From positions 8,709 to 72,708 of the forward strand of contig JAXMJH010000086.1 in assembly GCA_034376725.1 (NCBI GenBank): a stretch of DNA of 64,000 nucleotides. Direction: 5' to 3'. Of the stretch, positions 17,811-26,734 are shown one piece after another; position 1 is the first letter of the stretch, and each line of letters opens with the position of its first letter. The translations under genes were made by a program, and so were the position numbers. The notes under the pieces were generated by a model that had not been told where the DNA came from, did not search any database, and worked only from the letters and a program-made list of their open reading frames with translations. The DNA is from UBA11164 sp034376725 (GTDB lineage: Bacteria; Pseudomonadota; Gammaproteobacteria; Xanthomonadales; Xanthomonadaceae).

Positions 17811-19739
17811 ATGGCCAAAATTATCGGCATCGACCTGGGTACCACCAATTCCTGCGTTGCCATCATGGAAGGTGGCAAGGCGAAGGTGATCGAGAACTCC
17901 GAAGGCGATCGCACCACGCCGTCCACCGTCGCTTTCACCAAGGACGGCGAAGTGCTGGTCGGCGCGTCCGCCAAGCGTCAGGCGGTGACCAACTCGAAGA
18001 ACACCTTCTACGCGGTCAAGCGGCTGATCGGCCGCAAGTTCAGCGACGCCGAGGTCAAGAAGGACATCGATCTGGTGTCCTACGGAATCATCGCGCACGA
18101 AAACGGCGACGCCTGGGTGCAGACCAGCGACGGCAAGAAGATGGCCGCGCAGGAGATTTCCGCGCGTGTGCTGGAAAAGATGAAGAAGACCGCCGAGGAT
18201 TATCTGGGCGAGAAAGTCACCGAGGCGGTGATCACCGTTCCGGCCTATTTCAACGACAGCCAGCGCCAGGCGACCAAGGACGCCGGCCGGATCGCAGGGC
18301 TTGAAGTCAAGCGCATCATCAACGAGCCGACCGCCGCCGCACTGGCCTACGGCCTGGACAAGAAGGGCGGTGATCGCAAGATTGCGGTCTACGATCTGGG
18401 CGGCGGCACGTTCGACGTTTCGATCATCGAAATCGCCGAAGTGGATGGCGAGAAGCAGTTCGAAGTGCTGGCCACCAACGGCGACACCTTCCTGGGCGGC
18501 GAGGATTTCGACAATCGGGTCATCGACTATCTGGTCGAGGAATTCCGCAAGGATCAGGGTATCGACCTGCGCCAGGATCATCTGGCCCTGCAGCGCCTGA
18601 AGGATGCCGCCGAGCGTGCCAAGATCGAGCTGTCCAGCTCCCAGCAGACCGAAGTCAACCTGCCTTACGTGACCGCCGATGCCAGCGGCCCGAAGCATCT
18701 GAACATCAAGCTGACCCGGGCCAAGCTGGAGTCGCTGGTCGACGATCTGGTCAAGCGCACCATCGAGCCGTGCCGTGTGGCGCTCAACGATGCCGGCGTG
18801 CGCGCTTCCGATATCGCCGAAGTGATTCTGGTCGGTGGCCAGACCCGCATGCCCAAAGTGCAGGCAGCAGTGACCGAATTCTTCGGCAAGGAGCCGCGCA
18901 AGGACGTCAACCCCGATGAAGCGGTGGCCATCGGCGCCGCAGTGCAGGGAGGTGTGCTGGCCGGGGACGTCAAGGACGTGCTGCTGCTCGACGTGACCCC
19001 GCTCAGCCTGGGGATCGAGACCATGGGCGGCGTGTTCACCAAACTGATCGAAAAGAACACCACGGTGCCGACCAAGGCCAGCCAGACCTTCTCGACCGCC
19101 GAGGACAATCAGACGGCAGTCACCGTGCATGTTCTGCAGGGCGAGCGCGAGCAGGCGCGGTTCAACAAGTCGCTGGCCAAGTTCGACCTGACCGGCATCG
19201 ATGCCGCGCCGCGCGGGATGCCGCAAGTTGAAGTCACCTTCGATATCGATGCCAACGGCATTTTGCACGTCAGCGCCAAGGACAAGAAGACCGGCAAGGA
19301 ACAGAAGGTCGAGATCAAGGCCGGCTCGGGCCTGAGCGAGGAGGAAATCCAGCGCATGGTCGCCGATGCCGAAGCGCACCGAGAGGAAGACAAGAAGTTC
19401 CACGAGCTGGTGTTCGCCCGCAATCAGGCCGATGCGCTGATTCACAACACCCGCGCGGCGATCAAGGACCACGGCGACAAAGTGTCCAGCGAGGTGATGG
19501 GTCAGGTGGAGTCGGCGCTGGGCGAGCTGGAAACCGCGATGAAGGGCGACGACAAGGACGCCATCGAGACCAAGTCGAAGGCGCTTCAGCTGGCGGCTCA
19601 GTCGCTGTTCGCCGCTTCCGAGGCCGCCGCCCAGGACGCATCGGGCGACGGCGAGGCGCCGCAGTCCGGCCCGCAGGCCAGCGCCACGGAAGACGTGGTC
19701 GACGCGGAGTTCACCGAGGTCAAGGACGACAAGAACTGA
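17811..19739 (+). CDS. dnaK: Molecular chaperone DnaK (Hsp70)
   Basis: 642 residues, full length. Phosphate 1 loop IGIDLGTTNSCVA is at the N-terminus, VYDLGGGTFDVSI and the EVILVGGQTRMPKVQ segment complete the actin-like ATPase, and DVTPLSLGIETMGG begins the substrate-binding domain. The C-terminal lid ends in an acidic EVKDDKN tail. GGGAGA lies 6 bases before the ATG. It works with GrpE (upstream) and DnaJ (downstream). The intergenic gap to dnaJ is occupied by inverted heptamer repeats. Confidence 0.98.
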   Translation: MAKIIGIDLGTTNSCVAIMEGGKAKVIENSEGDRTTPSTVAFTKDGEVLVGASAKRQAVTNSKNTFYAVKRLIGRKFSDAEVKKDIDLVSYGIIAHENGDAWVQTSDGKKMAAQEISARVLEKMKKTAEDYLGEKVTEAVITVPAYFNDSQRQATKDAGRIAGLEVKRIINEPTAAALAYGLDKKGGDRKIAVYDLGGGTFDVSIIEIAEVDGEKQFEVLATNGDTFLGGEDFDNRVIDYLVEEFRKDQGIDLRQDHLALQRLKDAAERAKIELSSSQQTEVNLPYVTADASGPKHLNIKLTRAKLESLVDDLVKRTIEPCRVALNDAGVRASDIAEVILVGGQTRMPKVQAAVTEFFGKEPRKDVNPDEAVAIGAAVQGGVLAGDVKDVLLLDVTPLSLGIETMGGVFTKLIEKNTTVPTKASQTFSTAEDNQTAVTVHVLQGEREQARFNKSLAKFDLTGIDAAPRGMPQVEVTFDIDANGILHVSAKDKKTGKEQKVEIKAGSGLSEEEIQRMVADAEAHREEDKKFHELVFARNQADALIHNTRAAIKDHGDKVSSEVMGQVESALGELETAMKGDDKDAIETKSKALQLAAQSLFAASEAAAQDASGDGEAPQSGPQASATEDVVDAEFTEVKDDKN

Positions 19740-19741
19740 AA

Positions 19742-19893
19742 CCGGGAATGGGCAAAGGGGAATCGGGAATCGATAACAACGGTTCCTGGTTTCTCGTTGC
19801 CGCGTCCCGAGCGATCGCGGTGGCCGGAGATGGTTGGAATGCAGCGAAGGCCGACGCTTTGACGATTCCCGATTCCCGATTCCCGGTTCCCGG
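19742..19893. repeat. Inverted pair of heptamer repeats filling the dnaK-dnaJ gap
   Basis: The left arm (19742-19772) has four heptamers, two of them exact GGGAATC. The right arm (19863-19893) has three GATTCCC and one GGTTCCC. The 31-base arms match as an inverted repeat at 25 positions by eye and flank 90 bases of other sequence, so the transcript could fold into a long hairpin. The right arm ends three bases before the dnaJ ATG and takes the place of a ribosome binding site. Confidence 0.9.
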
Positions 19894-19896
19894 CAA

Positions 19897-21024
19897 ATGA
19901 AACGCGACTACTACGAAGTGCTGGGAGTATCCCGGACAGCCAGCGAGGCCGAGCTCAAGACGGCTTACCGGCGCCTCGCCATGAAGCATCATCCGGATCG
20001 CAATCCGAATGATGCGAGTGCCGAGGAGGCGTTCAAGGAGGCCAAGGAGGCTTACGAGGTGCTGTCCGACGCTTCCAAGCGGCGGATGTACGATCAGCAT
20101 GGCCACGCCGCGTTCCAGTCCGGCATGGGCGGCGGCGGCGGGCAGGGCGGGTTTTCCGATGTCGGCGACATTTTCGGCGACATTTTCGGCGATATTTTTG
20201 GTGGTGGCGGTGGTCGCGCGCGTGGCCCCCGCAAGGGCGCCGATCTGCGCTATGTCATCGAGCTGGACCTCGAAGAGGCGGTGTTCGGCGCAGTGAAGCG
20301 GATCCGCGTCCCCACTCTGGTCGGCTGCAAGTCGTGTGGCGGCAGCGGTTCGGAAGACGGCAAGGTGGAGACCTGCGGCACCTGCCGGGGCCAGGGCCGG
20401 GTGCGCATTCAGCAGGGCATCTTCTCCATCCAGCAGTCGTGCCCGCACTGCGGTGGCAGCGGCAAGCGGATCAGCAACCCGTGCAGCAGCTGTCGCGGAC
20501 ACGGTCGAACCGAGCAGGAGAAGGAGCTCGATGTCAATATCCCGGCTGGCGTCGACACCGGCGACCGGGTCAGGCTGGCCGGCGAGGGCGAGGCTGGGCC
20601 ATCAGGTGCGCCGGCGGGAGATCTGTATGTCGAGATCCAGACCCGCGAGCACGCCATCTTCAAGCGCGACCACGATGATCTGTATTGCGAAGTGCCGGTC
20701 AGGCTGTCGCAGGTGGCGCTGGGCGCCAGCATCCCGGTGCCGACGCTGAACGGCGAGGTGGAAATCAAGGTGCCGCCGGAAACCCAGACCGGCAAGCTGT
20801 TCCGCCTGCGCGGCAAGGGTGTCAAATCGGTGCGCAGCCGTGCGCCGGGCGATCTGCTTTGCCGTGTGGTCGTGGAAACGCCGGTCAACCTGACCAGCGA
20901 ACAGCGCCGCATCCTTGCCGAGTTCGAAGAGACGTTCGAAGGCGAGGATGGGCAGCGGCATTCGCCGCGAACCAGTTCCTTCCTCGATGGCGTCAAGGCG
21001 TTCTGGGATCGGGTGACTTCGTAG
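19897..21024 (+). CDS. dnaJ: Co-chaperone DnaJ (Hsp40)
   Basis: 375 residues, with the J domain first (RDYYEVLGVSR, HPD motif in MKHHPDRNPND), then a Gly/Phe-rich linker. Four zinc-finger repeats follow: CKSCGGSG, CGTCRGQG, CPHCGGSG and CSSCRGHG. The C-terminal substrate domains complete it. The start at 19897 is fixed by the conserved MKRDYYEVLG. A longer reading from 19834 is translated repeat sequence. No purine-rich ribosome binding site precedes the ATG because C-rich repeat units lie there. It stimulates the DnaK ATPase. Confidence 0.97.
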   Translation: MKRDYYEVLGVSRTASEAELKTAYRRLAMKHHPDRNPNDASAEEAFKEAKEAYEVLSDASKRRMYDQHGHAAFQSGMGGGGGQGGFSDVGDIFGDIFGDIFGGGGGRARGPRKGADLRYVIELDLEEAVFGAVKRIRVPTLVGCKSCGGSGSEDGKVETCGTCRGQGRVRIQQGIFSIQQSCPHCGGSGKRISNPCSSCRGHGRTEQEKELDVNIPAGVDTGDRVRLAGEGEAGPSGAPAGDLYVEIQTREHAIFKRDHDDLYCEVPVRLSQVALGASIPVPTLNGEVEIKVPPETQTGKLFRLRGKGVKSVRSRAPGDLLCRVVVETPVNLTSEQRRILAEFEETFEGEDGQRHSPRTSSFLDGVKAFWDRVTS

Positions 21025-21385
21025 CGAAGTTGTCGGTTCGGGAGCGGTCACGCTGATTGGTGACGCGATCGGCGGTCTCTAAGAGCATCTGCAACGCCCC
21101 GCGATGCCGGCGCAATTACTCGGCGGCCTGGGTCGTTCTGGGCAGCCAGTCGGGCCGGGCCGCGCCGTTTTCAGGCGCTGCCTTGTCTTGTGGACGCCTT
21201 GCGGACGTGATTGCATTCAAGGGCGATTTGCTGGCATAATTTCCGGTTCCGGCATGCCGGAGGCTGTGGCGCTCCGGCGCGGCGGTCAGGACAATCGGGC
21301 CTTCGGGCCTACACCGGTTCGGGCAAGGAAGGAAAGCACGGTCAGCCGTCGCCCAGCCAGTCAGTTGTTGAACCAGGGACGCATC
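21025..21385 (+). other. 361-base gap between dnaJ and rpmI: promoter and structured leader
   Basis: No gene is supported. infC, usually directly upstream of rpmI, is absent. The second half looks like a ribosomal-protein leader: the perfect palindrome TCCGGCATGCCGGA at about 21250, then a GGCC-TTCG-GGCC hairpin near 21300. L20 autoregulation through such a leader is known in other bacteria and is only an inference here. Confidence 0.45.
21211..21240 (+). promoter_or_regulatory. Candidate sigma-70 promoter for rpmI-rplT
   Basis: TTGCAT (21211-21216), an 18-base spacer and CATAAT (21235-21240). It would start a leader of about 140 bases before rpmI. Confidence 0.5.
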
Positions 21386-21589
21386 ATGGCCAAGATCAAG
21401 ATCAAGACCAACCGGGGCGCGGCCAAGCGCTTCCGGAAGACGGCGTCCGGCAAATACAAGGCCGGGCATGCCAATCGCAGCCACATCCTCACGAAGAAAT
21501 CGACCAAGCGCAAGCGCAACCTCCGGCAGACGAATCACGTCCGTGCCGAGGACGCAGGCCGTCTTGATCGCATGCTTCCGTATCTTTGA
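21386..21589 (+). CDS. rpmI: Ribosomal protein L35 (bL35)
   Basis: 67 residues, the usual size for bL35. It is highly basic: MAKIKIKTNRGAAKRFRKT, then KAGHANRSHILTKKSTKRKRNLR. The ATG at 21386 is set by the conserved N-terminus, and a CCAGGGAC ribosome binding site lies just upstream. Longer in-frame extensions are unconserved leader. It forms a pair with rplT 13 bases downstream. Confidence 0.97.
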   Translation: MAKIKIKTNRGAAKRFRKTASGKYKAGHANRSHILTKKSTKRKRNLRQTNHVRAEDAGRLDRMLPYL

Positions 21590-21602
21590 GGAGGGCTGAA
21601 AA

Positions 21603-21962
21603 ATGGCACGAGTCAAACGTGGTGTAACGGCGCGCAAGCGCCACAAGAAAATTCTCAAGCTGGCCAAGGGCTACTACAACGCCCGTCGCAAGGTGTTCCG
21701 CGTTGCCAAGCAGGCGGTCATCAAGGCGCAGCAGTACGCCTACATTGGCCGCAAGCAGAAAAAGCGCAATTTCCGCGCCCTGTGGATCGTCCGCATCAAC
21801 GCCGCTGCCCGCATGTACGGCATGAGCTACAGCCGCTTCATGAACGGGCTGAAGAAGGCCGACGTGCAGCTCGATCGCAAGGCTCTGGCGGATATCGCCG
21901 TGCATGACATCGCCGCATTTGGGCAGATTGCCGAACAGGCCAAGCGCGCACTGGCGGCCTGA
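21603..21962 (+). CDS. rplT: Ribosomal protein L20 (bL20)
   Basis: 119 residues, the typical length. MARVKRGVTARKRHKKILKLAKGYYNARRKVFRVAKQAV is the basic RNA-binding N-terminal extension, and YSRFMNGLKKADVQLDRKALADIA is the globular part. GAGGAGG lies upstream of the ATG. bL20 is needed early in large-subunit assembly and represses rpmI-rplT in several bacteria. Confidence 0.98.
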   Translation: MARVKRGVTARKRHKKILKLAKGYYNARRKVFRVAKQAVIKAQQYAYIGRKQKKRNFRALWIVRINAAARMYGMSYSRFMNGLKKADVQLDRKALADIAVHDIAAFGQIAEQAKRALAA

Positions 21963-22042
21963 AGCCTGACCTCGCCGATGCCGGTCGGCTGGTTGGGCCG
22001 GCACACCCGATGGGTGAAGCACAGCGGGTTCGCCCGTTGAAG

Positions 22043-22075
22043 AAAGGGGGAGGGCGCAAGTCCTTCCCCTTTTTT
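22043..22075 (+). terminator. Intrinsic terminator or attenuator between rplT and pheS
   Basis: An 11-bp stem (5' arm 22043-22053, 3' arm 22062-22072, one G-T wobble) with an 8-base loop. The T-run at 22070-22075 overlaps the top of the 3' arm. A CGGG-TTCG-CCCG hairpin lies just upstream (about 22024-22037). It is placed 100 bases before pheS, as pheST attenuators are in enterobacteria. I found no Phe-rich leader peptide. Confidence 0.7.
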
Positions 22076-22176
22076 CTGCCTTGTGCCCACCGTTCGGAAT
22101 ATCCCGTCCGCGATTGCGGCCGGCCGCCTCTGAAGGCTGTCGCGGGCTTCGAAACACCTTACCGGATTGCCAGTCG

Positions 22177-23172
22177 ATGACCGACCTGGAAACACTCACC
22201 CAATCGGCCCTGGCCGATATATCCGCCGCCGATCGCCTGGAAGCACTGGAGACGTTGCGCGTCGCCCTGCTTGGTAAGACCGGCAGCATTACTGGCCAGC
22301 TCAAGCAACTGGGTGCATTGCCGCCCGAGCAGCGCAAGTCGGCGGGCGAGGCGGTCAATCGCGCCAAGTCCCTGCTGAGCGAAGCGATTGCCGAGCGCCG
22401 CGCCGTGCTGGACGCCAGGGCGCTGGAAGCGCGACTCGCCGCGGAGCAAATCGACGTGACCCTGCCGGGCCGCTGCGCCTCGCTGGGCACACTGCACCCG
22501 GTCACCCGAGCCGCCGAGCGAATTGCCGGCATCTTTGCCCGGATGGGCTATGAGCTGGAGGACGGCCCGGAAATCGAGGACGACTGGCACAACTTCGAGG
22601 CGCTGAATTTCCCGCCGCATCATCCGGCGCGCGCCATGCACGACACCTTTTACTTTCCGGACGGGCGCCTGCTGCGCACTCACACGTCGCCGGTGCAGAT
22701 CCGCTACATGTGTGAGCAGAAGCCGCCGTTCCGGATGATCACCATCGGCAAGGTGTATCGCAGCGATTCCGATCAGACCCATTCGCCGATGTTTCACCAG
22801 ATGGAAGGCCTGCTGGTCGACGAGACCAGTACGTTCGCCGATCTCAAGGGCACGCTTAAGCAGTTCGTCGATGCGTTCTTCGAGCGCGATTTCGAAATGC
22901 GCTTTCGCCCGAGCTTCTTTCCGTTCACCGAGCCTTCGGCCGAGGTCGATATCCGCTGGGACCGCGAGGACGGCAGCGAGCGCTGGCTGGAGGTTCTGGG
23001 CTGCGGCATGGTGCATCCGAATGTGCTGAGAAATGTCGGCATCGACCCGGAGCGTTTCACCGGATTCGCCTTCGGGATCGGCATCGAGCGATTCGCCATG
23101 CTGCGTTACGGGGTGGACGATCTGCGCGCATTTTTCGAGAATGACGTGCGCTTCCTGAGACAATTCGCGTGA
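22177..23172 (+). CDS. pheS: Phenylalanyl-tRNA synthetase alpha subunit
   Basis: 331 residues. An N-terminal coiled coil (LAAEQIDVTLPGR at its end) leads to the class II catalytic core. Motif 2 is seen as FRMITIGKVYRSDSDQTHSPMFHQMEGLLVD, and motif 3 as GFAFGIGIERFAMLRYGVDDLR. The ATG at 22177 begins MTDLETLTQ and its ribosome binding site is weak. An upstream reading from 22081 is leader sequence. It forms the alpha2-beta2 enzyme with PheT, charging tRNA-Phe. Confidence 0.96.
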   Translation: MTDLETLTQSALADISAADRLEALETLRVALLGKTGSITGQLKQLGALPPEQRKSAGEAVNRAKSLLSEAIAERRAVLDARALEARLAAEQIDVTLPGRCASLGTLHPVTRAAERIAGIFARMGYELEDGPEIEDDWHNFEALNFPPHHPARAMHDTFYFPDGRLLRTHTSPVQIRYMCEQKPPFRMITIGKVYRSDSDQTHSPMFHQMEGLLVDETSTFADLKGTLKQFVDAFFERDFEMRFRPSFFPFTEPSAEVDIRWDREDGSERWLEVLGCGMVHPNVLRNVGIDPERFTGFAFGIGIERFAMLRYGVDDLRAFFENDVRFLRQFA

Positions 23173-23313
23173 GGTCCGAAGCAGGCGGGGCCAGGGCGGC
23201 AGTCGTCACCGCCGTCCCAGGTGTTTCCTTTGCCTCGCACCTGTGCGTCGAAGCGAACTGCGGGACGCGCGAAGCGCACTGGCGCTTGCCCTGGATGAGA
23301 TGGGAAAACACAC

Positions 23314-25689
23314 ATGAAATTTCCTGAGAGCTGGCTGCGTGCGCACGTCGGCATCGATGCATCGCGCGACGAGCTTGCGGCGCGGCTGACCGCGATCGGC
23401 CTTGAAGTCGAAGCGATGACCGTACTGGGCGCGAGCCTGGACGGCATCGTGGTAGCCGAGATCATCGGCTGCCAGAGGCACCCGGATGCCGACAAGCTCA
23501 ACGTATGCACCGTCGACGCTGGCGGCGAACCGGTGCAGATCGTCTGCGGCGCGCCCAATGCCCGGGTGGGTTTGAAGGCGCCGCTGGCGCGCATCGGCGC
23601 GGAGTTGCCCGGCGGTCTGCGGATCGAGGCGGCCACCCTGCGCGGCGTGGCGTCCAGCGGCATGCTTTGCTCGGCGCGCGAATTGGGCATCGACACCGAT
23701 GCCTCCGGATTGCTCGAACTGCCGGCCGATGCGCCGGTCGGGCACGCGCTGGCCGAGTATCTGGGATTGCCCGACGCCAGTATCGAACTCAAGCTCACGC
23801 CCAATCGCGCCGACTGTTTTTCGGTTCGCGGCATCGCTCATGATGTGGCGGCGGCGTTCGGAACCCAGGTTGCCGATTTCGCCATCGCGCCGGTGCCGGC
23901 GCACAGCGAACGGCGACTGGAAGTCCGGCTGGATGCCGGCGCGGACTGTCCCCGGTATTGCGGTCGCGTGATCGAGGATGTCGATGCGGGTGCGGCCACG
24001 CCGCTGTGGATGGCCGAGCGCCTGCGCCGGTCTGGCGTGCGTCCGGTCAGTTTTCTGGTCGATGTCACCCAATATGTGATGCTGGAGCTGGGTCAGCCGA
24101 TGCACGCCTTCGATCTGGATCTGCTGAGCGGGCCGATCGGTGTGCGTCGTGCGCGGGCCGGTGAAGCACTGAAGCTTCTTGATGAGAGCGAAGTCGAGGT
24201 CGCCCTGAAGTTCCTGCTGATCACCGATGCCGATCGGCCGGTCGCGCTGGCCGGCATCATGGGCGGCTGGCAGACGCGGGTGACCTCTGCGACGCGCAAC
24301 GTGTTCCTCGAGAGCGCCCATTTTGCGCCGGACGCGATCATCGGCCGGGCACGTCGGCTGGGCATGCACACCGATGCCAGTCATCGTTTCGAGCGCGGCG
24401 TCGATCCGGCGCTGCCGGCTGTGGCGATCGAATACGCCACGAAACTGATACTCGACGTCGCCGGCGGCCGCGCTGGCCCGACCGTAGACACCAGCACTCA
24501 GGTCGCCGCCAGCGGTCCCGCCCCGGTGACGCTGCGTCGCGCAAGATTGAGCCGGGTACTGGGAATTACCGTGGCCGATGCCGAAGTGGAGCGAATCCTC
24601 AAGGCGCTCGGCATGCGCGTCGAGCCGGATGCGCTGGGATGGCGGGTGACCGCGCCCAGCGCCCGATTCGATATCGCCATCGAGGAAGACCTGATCGAAG
24701 AGGTGGTTCGCATTCACGGCTACGAGAAAGTACCGACCAGCCTGCCGACCGGTCAGATTCGTATCGCCATGCCCAGCGAAGCACGATTGGAAGAGGGTGA
24801 GTTGAGGCGCCAGATGATCGCGCGCGACTACCAGGAGGCGATCACCTTTGCGTTCGTCGAATCGGCATTGCTCACGACCTGGCAGATGGACAGCGACACC
24901 GTTGCGCTGGCCAATCCGCTGTCGGCCGAGTTGGCGGTGATGCGGCCTTCGCTGCTGCCTGGCCTGGTCGCCGCGCTGGCGCGCAACCGGCATCGGCAGC
25001 AGGTCCGGGTCCGGCTGTTCGAACTGGGTCGAGTATTCAGTGCCGGGTCGGGAGCGACCGTCGAAAAGCGCCGGCTGGCGGGTGTGGCCTGCGGATTTGC
25101 GCGCGAGGAGCAATGGAGCGAACCGCGCCGCGAGGTCGATTTCCACGATATCAAGGCCGACTTGCACAGCGTATTGCGGCTGGGTGCCGACATCGGGCGC
25201 TACAGCTACCGTCCGACCAGCCAGGCCTGGCTGCATCCTGGCCGCTCGGCGGATGTCATGCAGGGCGATCGCTGCGTCGGATGGATCGGGCATTTGCACC
25301 CCCGGTTGGCGGGCGAACTCGACCTGGATGGCGAGATTTGTCTGTTCGAGGTCGACCTCGATGCCATCATCGAGCGCTCGGTCCCGACCGCGCACGCGCT
25401 GTCCCGGTTTCCCTCGATCCGCCGGGACATCGCGCTGGTGGTCTCCGAGCACGTCCAGTGGGCCGATCTGGAGGCAACCCTGCGGGCCGCATTGGCTGAC
25501 CGCCTGGCCGCCGTCAGGCTGTTTGACCGTTACACAGGTACCGGGCTCGAACCGGGAACAAAAAGTTTGGCTATAGGCTTGATTTTGCAGGATGTATCGC
25601 GCACTCTTGAAGACCGCGACGCGGACCAGGCGGTGGCCTTGGCGCTACAGGCGCTGGCGCGCGATCACGGGGCACAGCTCAGGGGGTAA
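23314..25689 (+). CDS. pheT: Phenylalanyl-tRNA synthetase beta subunit
   Basis: 791 residues, a normal length. The N-terminus MKFPESWLRAHVG is followed by the EMAP/tRNA-binding-like domain (VVAEIIGCQRHPDADKLNVC) and B3/B4 domains containing the editing site. The B5 domain and the C-terminal FDX-anticodon-binding domain (ALSRFPSIRRDIALVV) complete it. The 141-base gap after pheS is unusually long but shows no second gene. Confidence 0.96.
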   Translation: MKFPESWLRAHVGIDASRDELAARLTAIGLEVEAMTVLGASLDGIVVAEIIGCQRHPDADKLNVCTVDAGGEPVQIVCGAPNARVGLKAPLARIGAELPGGLRIEAATLRGVASSGMLCSARELGIDTDASGLLELPADAPVGHALAEYLGLPDASIELKLTPNRADCFSVRGIAHDVAAAFGTQVADFAIAPVPAHSERRLEVRLDAGADCPRYCGRVIEDVDAGAATPLWMAERLRRSGVRPVSFLVDVTQYVMLELGQPMHAFDLDLLSGPIGVRRARAGEALKLLDESEVEVALKFLLITDADRPVALAGIMGGWQTRVTSATRNVFLESAHFAPDAIIGRARRLGMHTDASHRFERGVDPALPAVAIEYATKLILDVAGGRAGPTVDTSTQVAASGPAPVTLRRARLSRVLGITVADAEVERILKALGMRVEPDALGWRVTAPSARFDIAIEEDLIEEVVRIHGYEKVPTSLPTGQIRIAMPSEARLEEGELRRQMIARDYQEAITFAFVESALLTTWQMDSDTVALANPLSAELAVMRPSLLPGLVAALARNRHRQQVRVRLFELGRVFSAGSGATVEKRRLAGVACGFAREEQWSEPRREVDFHDIKADLHSVLRLGADIGRYSYRPTSQAWLHPGRSADVMQGDRCVGWIGHLHPRLAGELDLDGEICLFEVDLDAIIERSVPTAHALSRFPSIRRDIALVVSEHVQWADLEATLRAALADRLAAVRLFDRYTGTGLEPGTKSLAIGLILQDVSRTLEDRDADQAVALALQALARDHGAQLRG

Positions 25690-25692
25690 TGC

Positions 25693-25992
25693 ATGGCACT
25701 GACCAAAGCGGAAATGGCGGAACAGCTCTTTGAGCAGGTTGGACTCAACAAGCGGGAGGCGAAGGAATTTGTCGACGCCTTCTTCGACTCGCTTCGTGAT
25801 GCGCTGGAGAATGGCCAGCAGGTGAAATTGTCCGGGTTCGGAAACTTCGACCTGCGCCGCAAGAACCAGCGTCCGGGACGCAACCCCAAGACCGGCGAGG
25901 AGATCCCCATCTCGGCGCGCACGGTGGTCACCTTCCGGGCCGGACAGAAGCTCAAGGAGCGGGTAGAGACCTATGCTGGATCCAGGAAGTAA
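25693..25992 (+). CDS. ihfA: Integration host factor alpha subunit
   Basis: 99 residues of the HU/IHF fold. MALTKAEMAEQLFEQVGLNKREAKEFVDAFF forms the helical body, and FGNFDLRRKNQRPGRNPKTGEEIPI is the DNA-binding arm with the conserved RPGRNPKTGE. It starts 3 bases after the pheT stop, as expected for this operon, and overlaps the following merR gene by 20 bases. Confidence 0.97.
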   Translation: MALTKAEMAEQLFEQVGLNKREAKEFVDAFFDSLRDALENGQQVKLSGFGNFDLRRKNQRPGRNPKTGEEIPISARTVVTFRAGQKLKERVETYAGSRK

Positions 25993-26329
25993 TCGCGAGC
26001 TGCCGCCGATTCCGGCCAAACGCTACTTCACCATCGGTGAGGTAAGTGAACTGTGCGACGTGAAGCCTCACGTGCTGCGCTACTGGGAAACCGAATTCCA
26101 GACCCTCAAGCCGGTCAAGCGCCGCGGCAATCGCCGGTATTATCAGCGTCACGACGTGCTGATGATCCGTCAGATCCGCTCGCTGCTGTACGAAGAGGGT
26201 TACACCATCGGCGGCGCCCGGCAGCGTATCGAGGGCCAGGTTGGGCGAAGCGAAGCCACGCTGTCCGCCCAGATCGTCCACGAAGTGCGCGTCGACCTCG
26301 AAGATGTGCTCGCACTGCTGAACCGCTGA
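25973..26329 (+). CDS. MerR-family transcriptional regulator
   Basis: A 118-residue regulator with an N-terminal MerR winged helix (RYFTIGEVSELCDVKPHVLRYWETEF, then RRGNRRYYQRHDVLMIRQI) and a short helical C-terminal part with no Cys metal site. It is translated from an ATG inside ihfA (20-base overlap). A small MerR protein directly after ihfA is a fixed arrangement in many gammaproteobacteria. Its target genes are not known from the sequence. Confidence 0.88.
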   Translation: MLDPGSNRELPPIPAKRYFTIGEVSELCDVKPHVLRYWETEFQTLKPVKRRGNRRYYQRHDVLMIRQIRSLLYEEGYTIGGARQRIEGQVGRSEATLSAQIVHEVRVDLEDVLALLNR

Positions 26330-26351
26330 GCGCAAACAGTCGACATTCGCG

Positions 26352-26357
26352 TATACT
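26352..26357 (+). promoter_or_regulatory. Candidate -10 element for tRNA-Pro
   Basis: TATACT, 38 bases before the tRNA, followed by a GC-rich stretch. No convincing -35 hexamer at the right distance. Read-through from the ihfA operon is the alternative. Confidence 0.35.
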
Positions 26358-26392
26358 TCTCGTCCCGCCGGCACGCGCTGGCGGAACCGCAA

Positions 26393-26472
<80 letters not shown>

Positions 26473-26700
26473 TTTGCGATCGGATCGATTTCATTCCTTA
26501 CTTGGCCTCCCGTATCCTGCACCCGGCAGGATCGGTAAATGCTGGGTGCGGCTTCGGTTGCATGCCGGCCGCTTGGTTGCAGGGTGTCTGCCGGTATCCC
26601 TTGCGAGATCTGCGTGGCGGCAGGCATGCCGCATGACGGTTTTTGCCTTCCGTCGCGGAATCGCATTGAATCTTGTTGCCGCGCCGCGGTCTGACGTGCC

Positions 26701-26714
26701 ACGCGAAAACGCGT
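26701..26714. repeat. Short perfect hairpin upstream of the DUF3179 gene
   Basis: ACGCG-AAAA-CGCGT, ending 20 bases before the ATG at 26735. It could influence translation. The 26473-26700 stretch after the tRNA holds nothing else I can support. Confidence 0.4.
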
Positions 26715-26734
26715 CTTGAATAGGGAGAGGAATC

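Noticed and set aside
19834..19896. Longer DnaJ start adding 21 residues
   Set aside because: Those codons are translated from the inverted repeat. The J domain begins properly at 19897.
21978..22040. Possible 20-codon leader peptide before pheS
   Set aside because: One Phe only, no good ribosome binding site and no conservation evidence.
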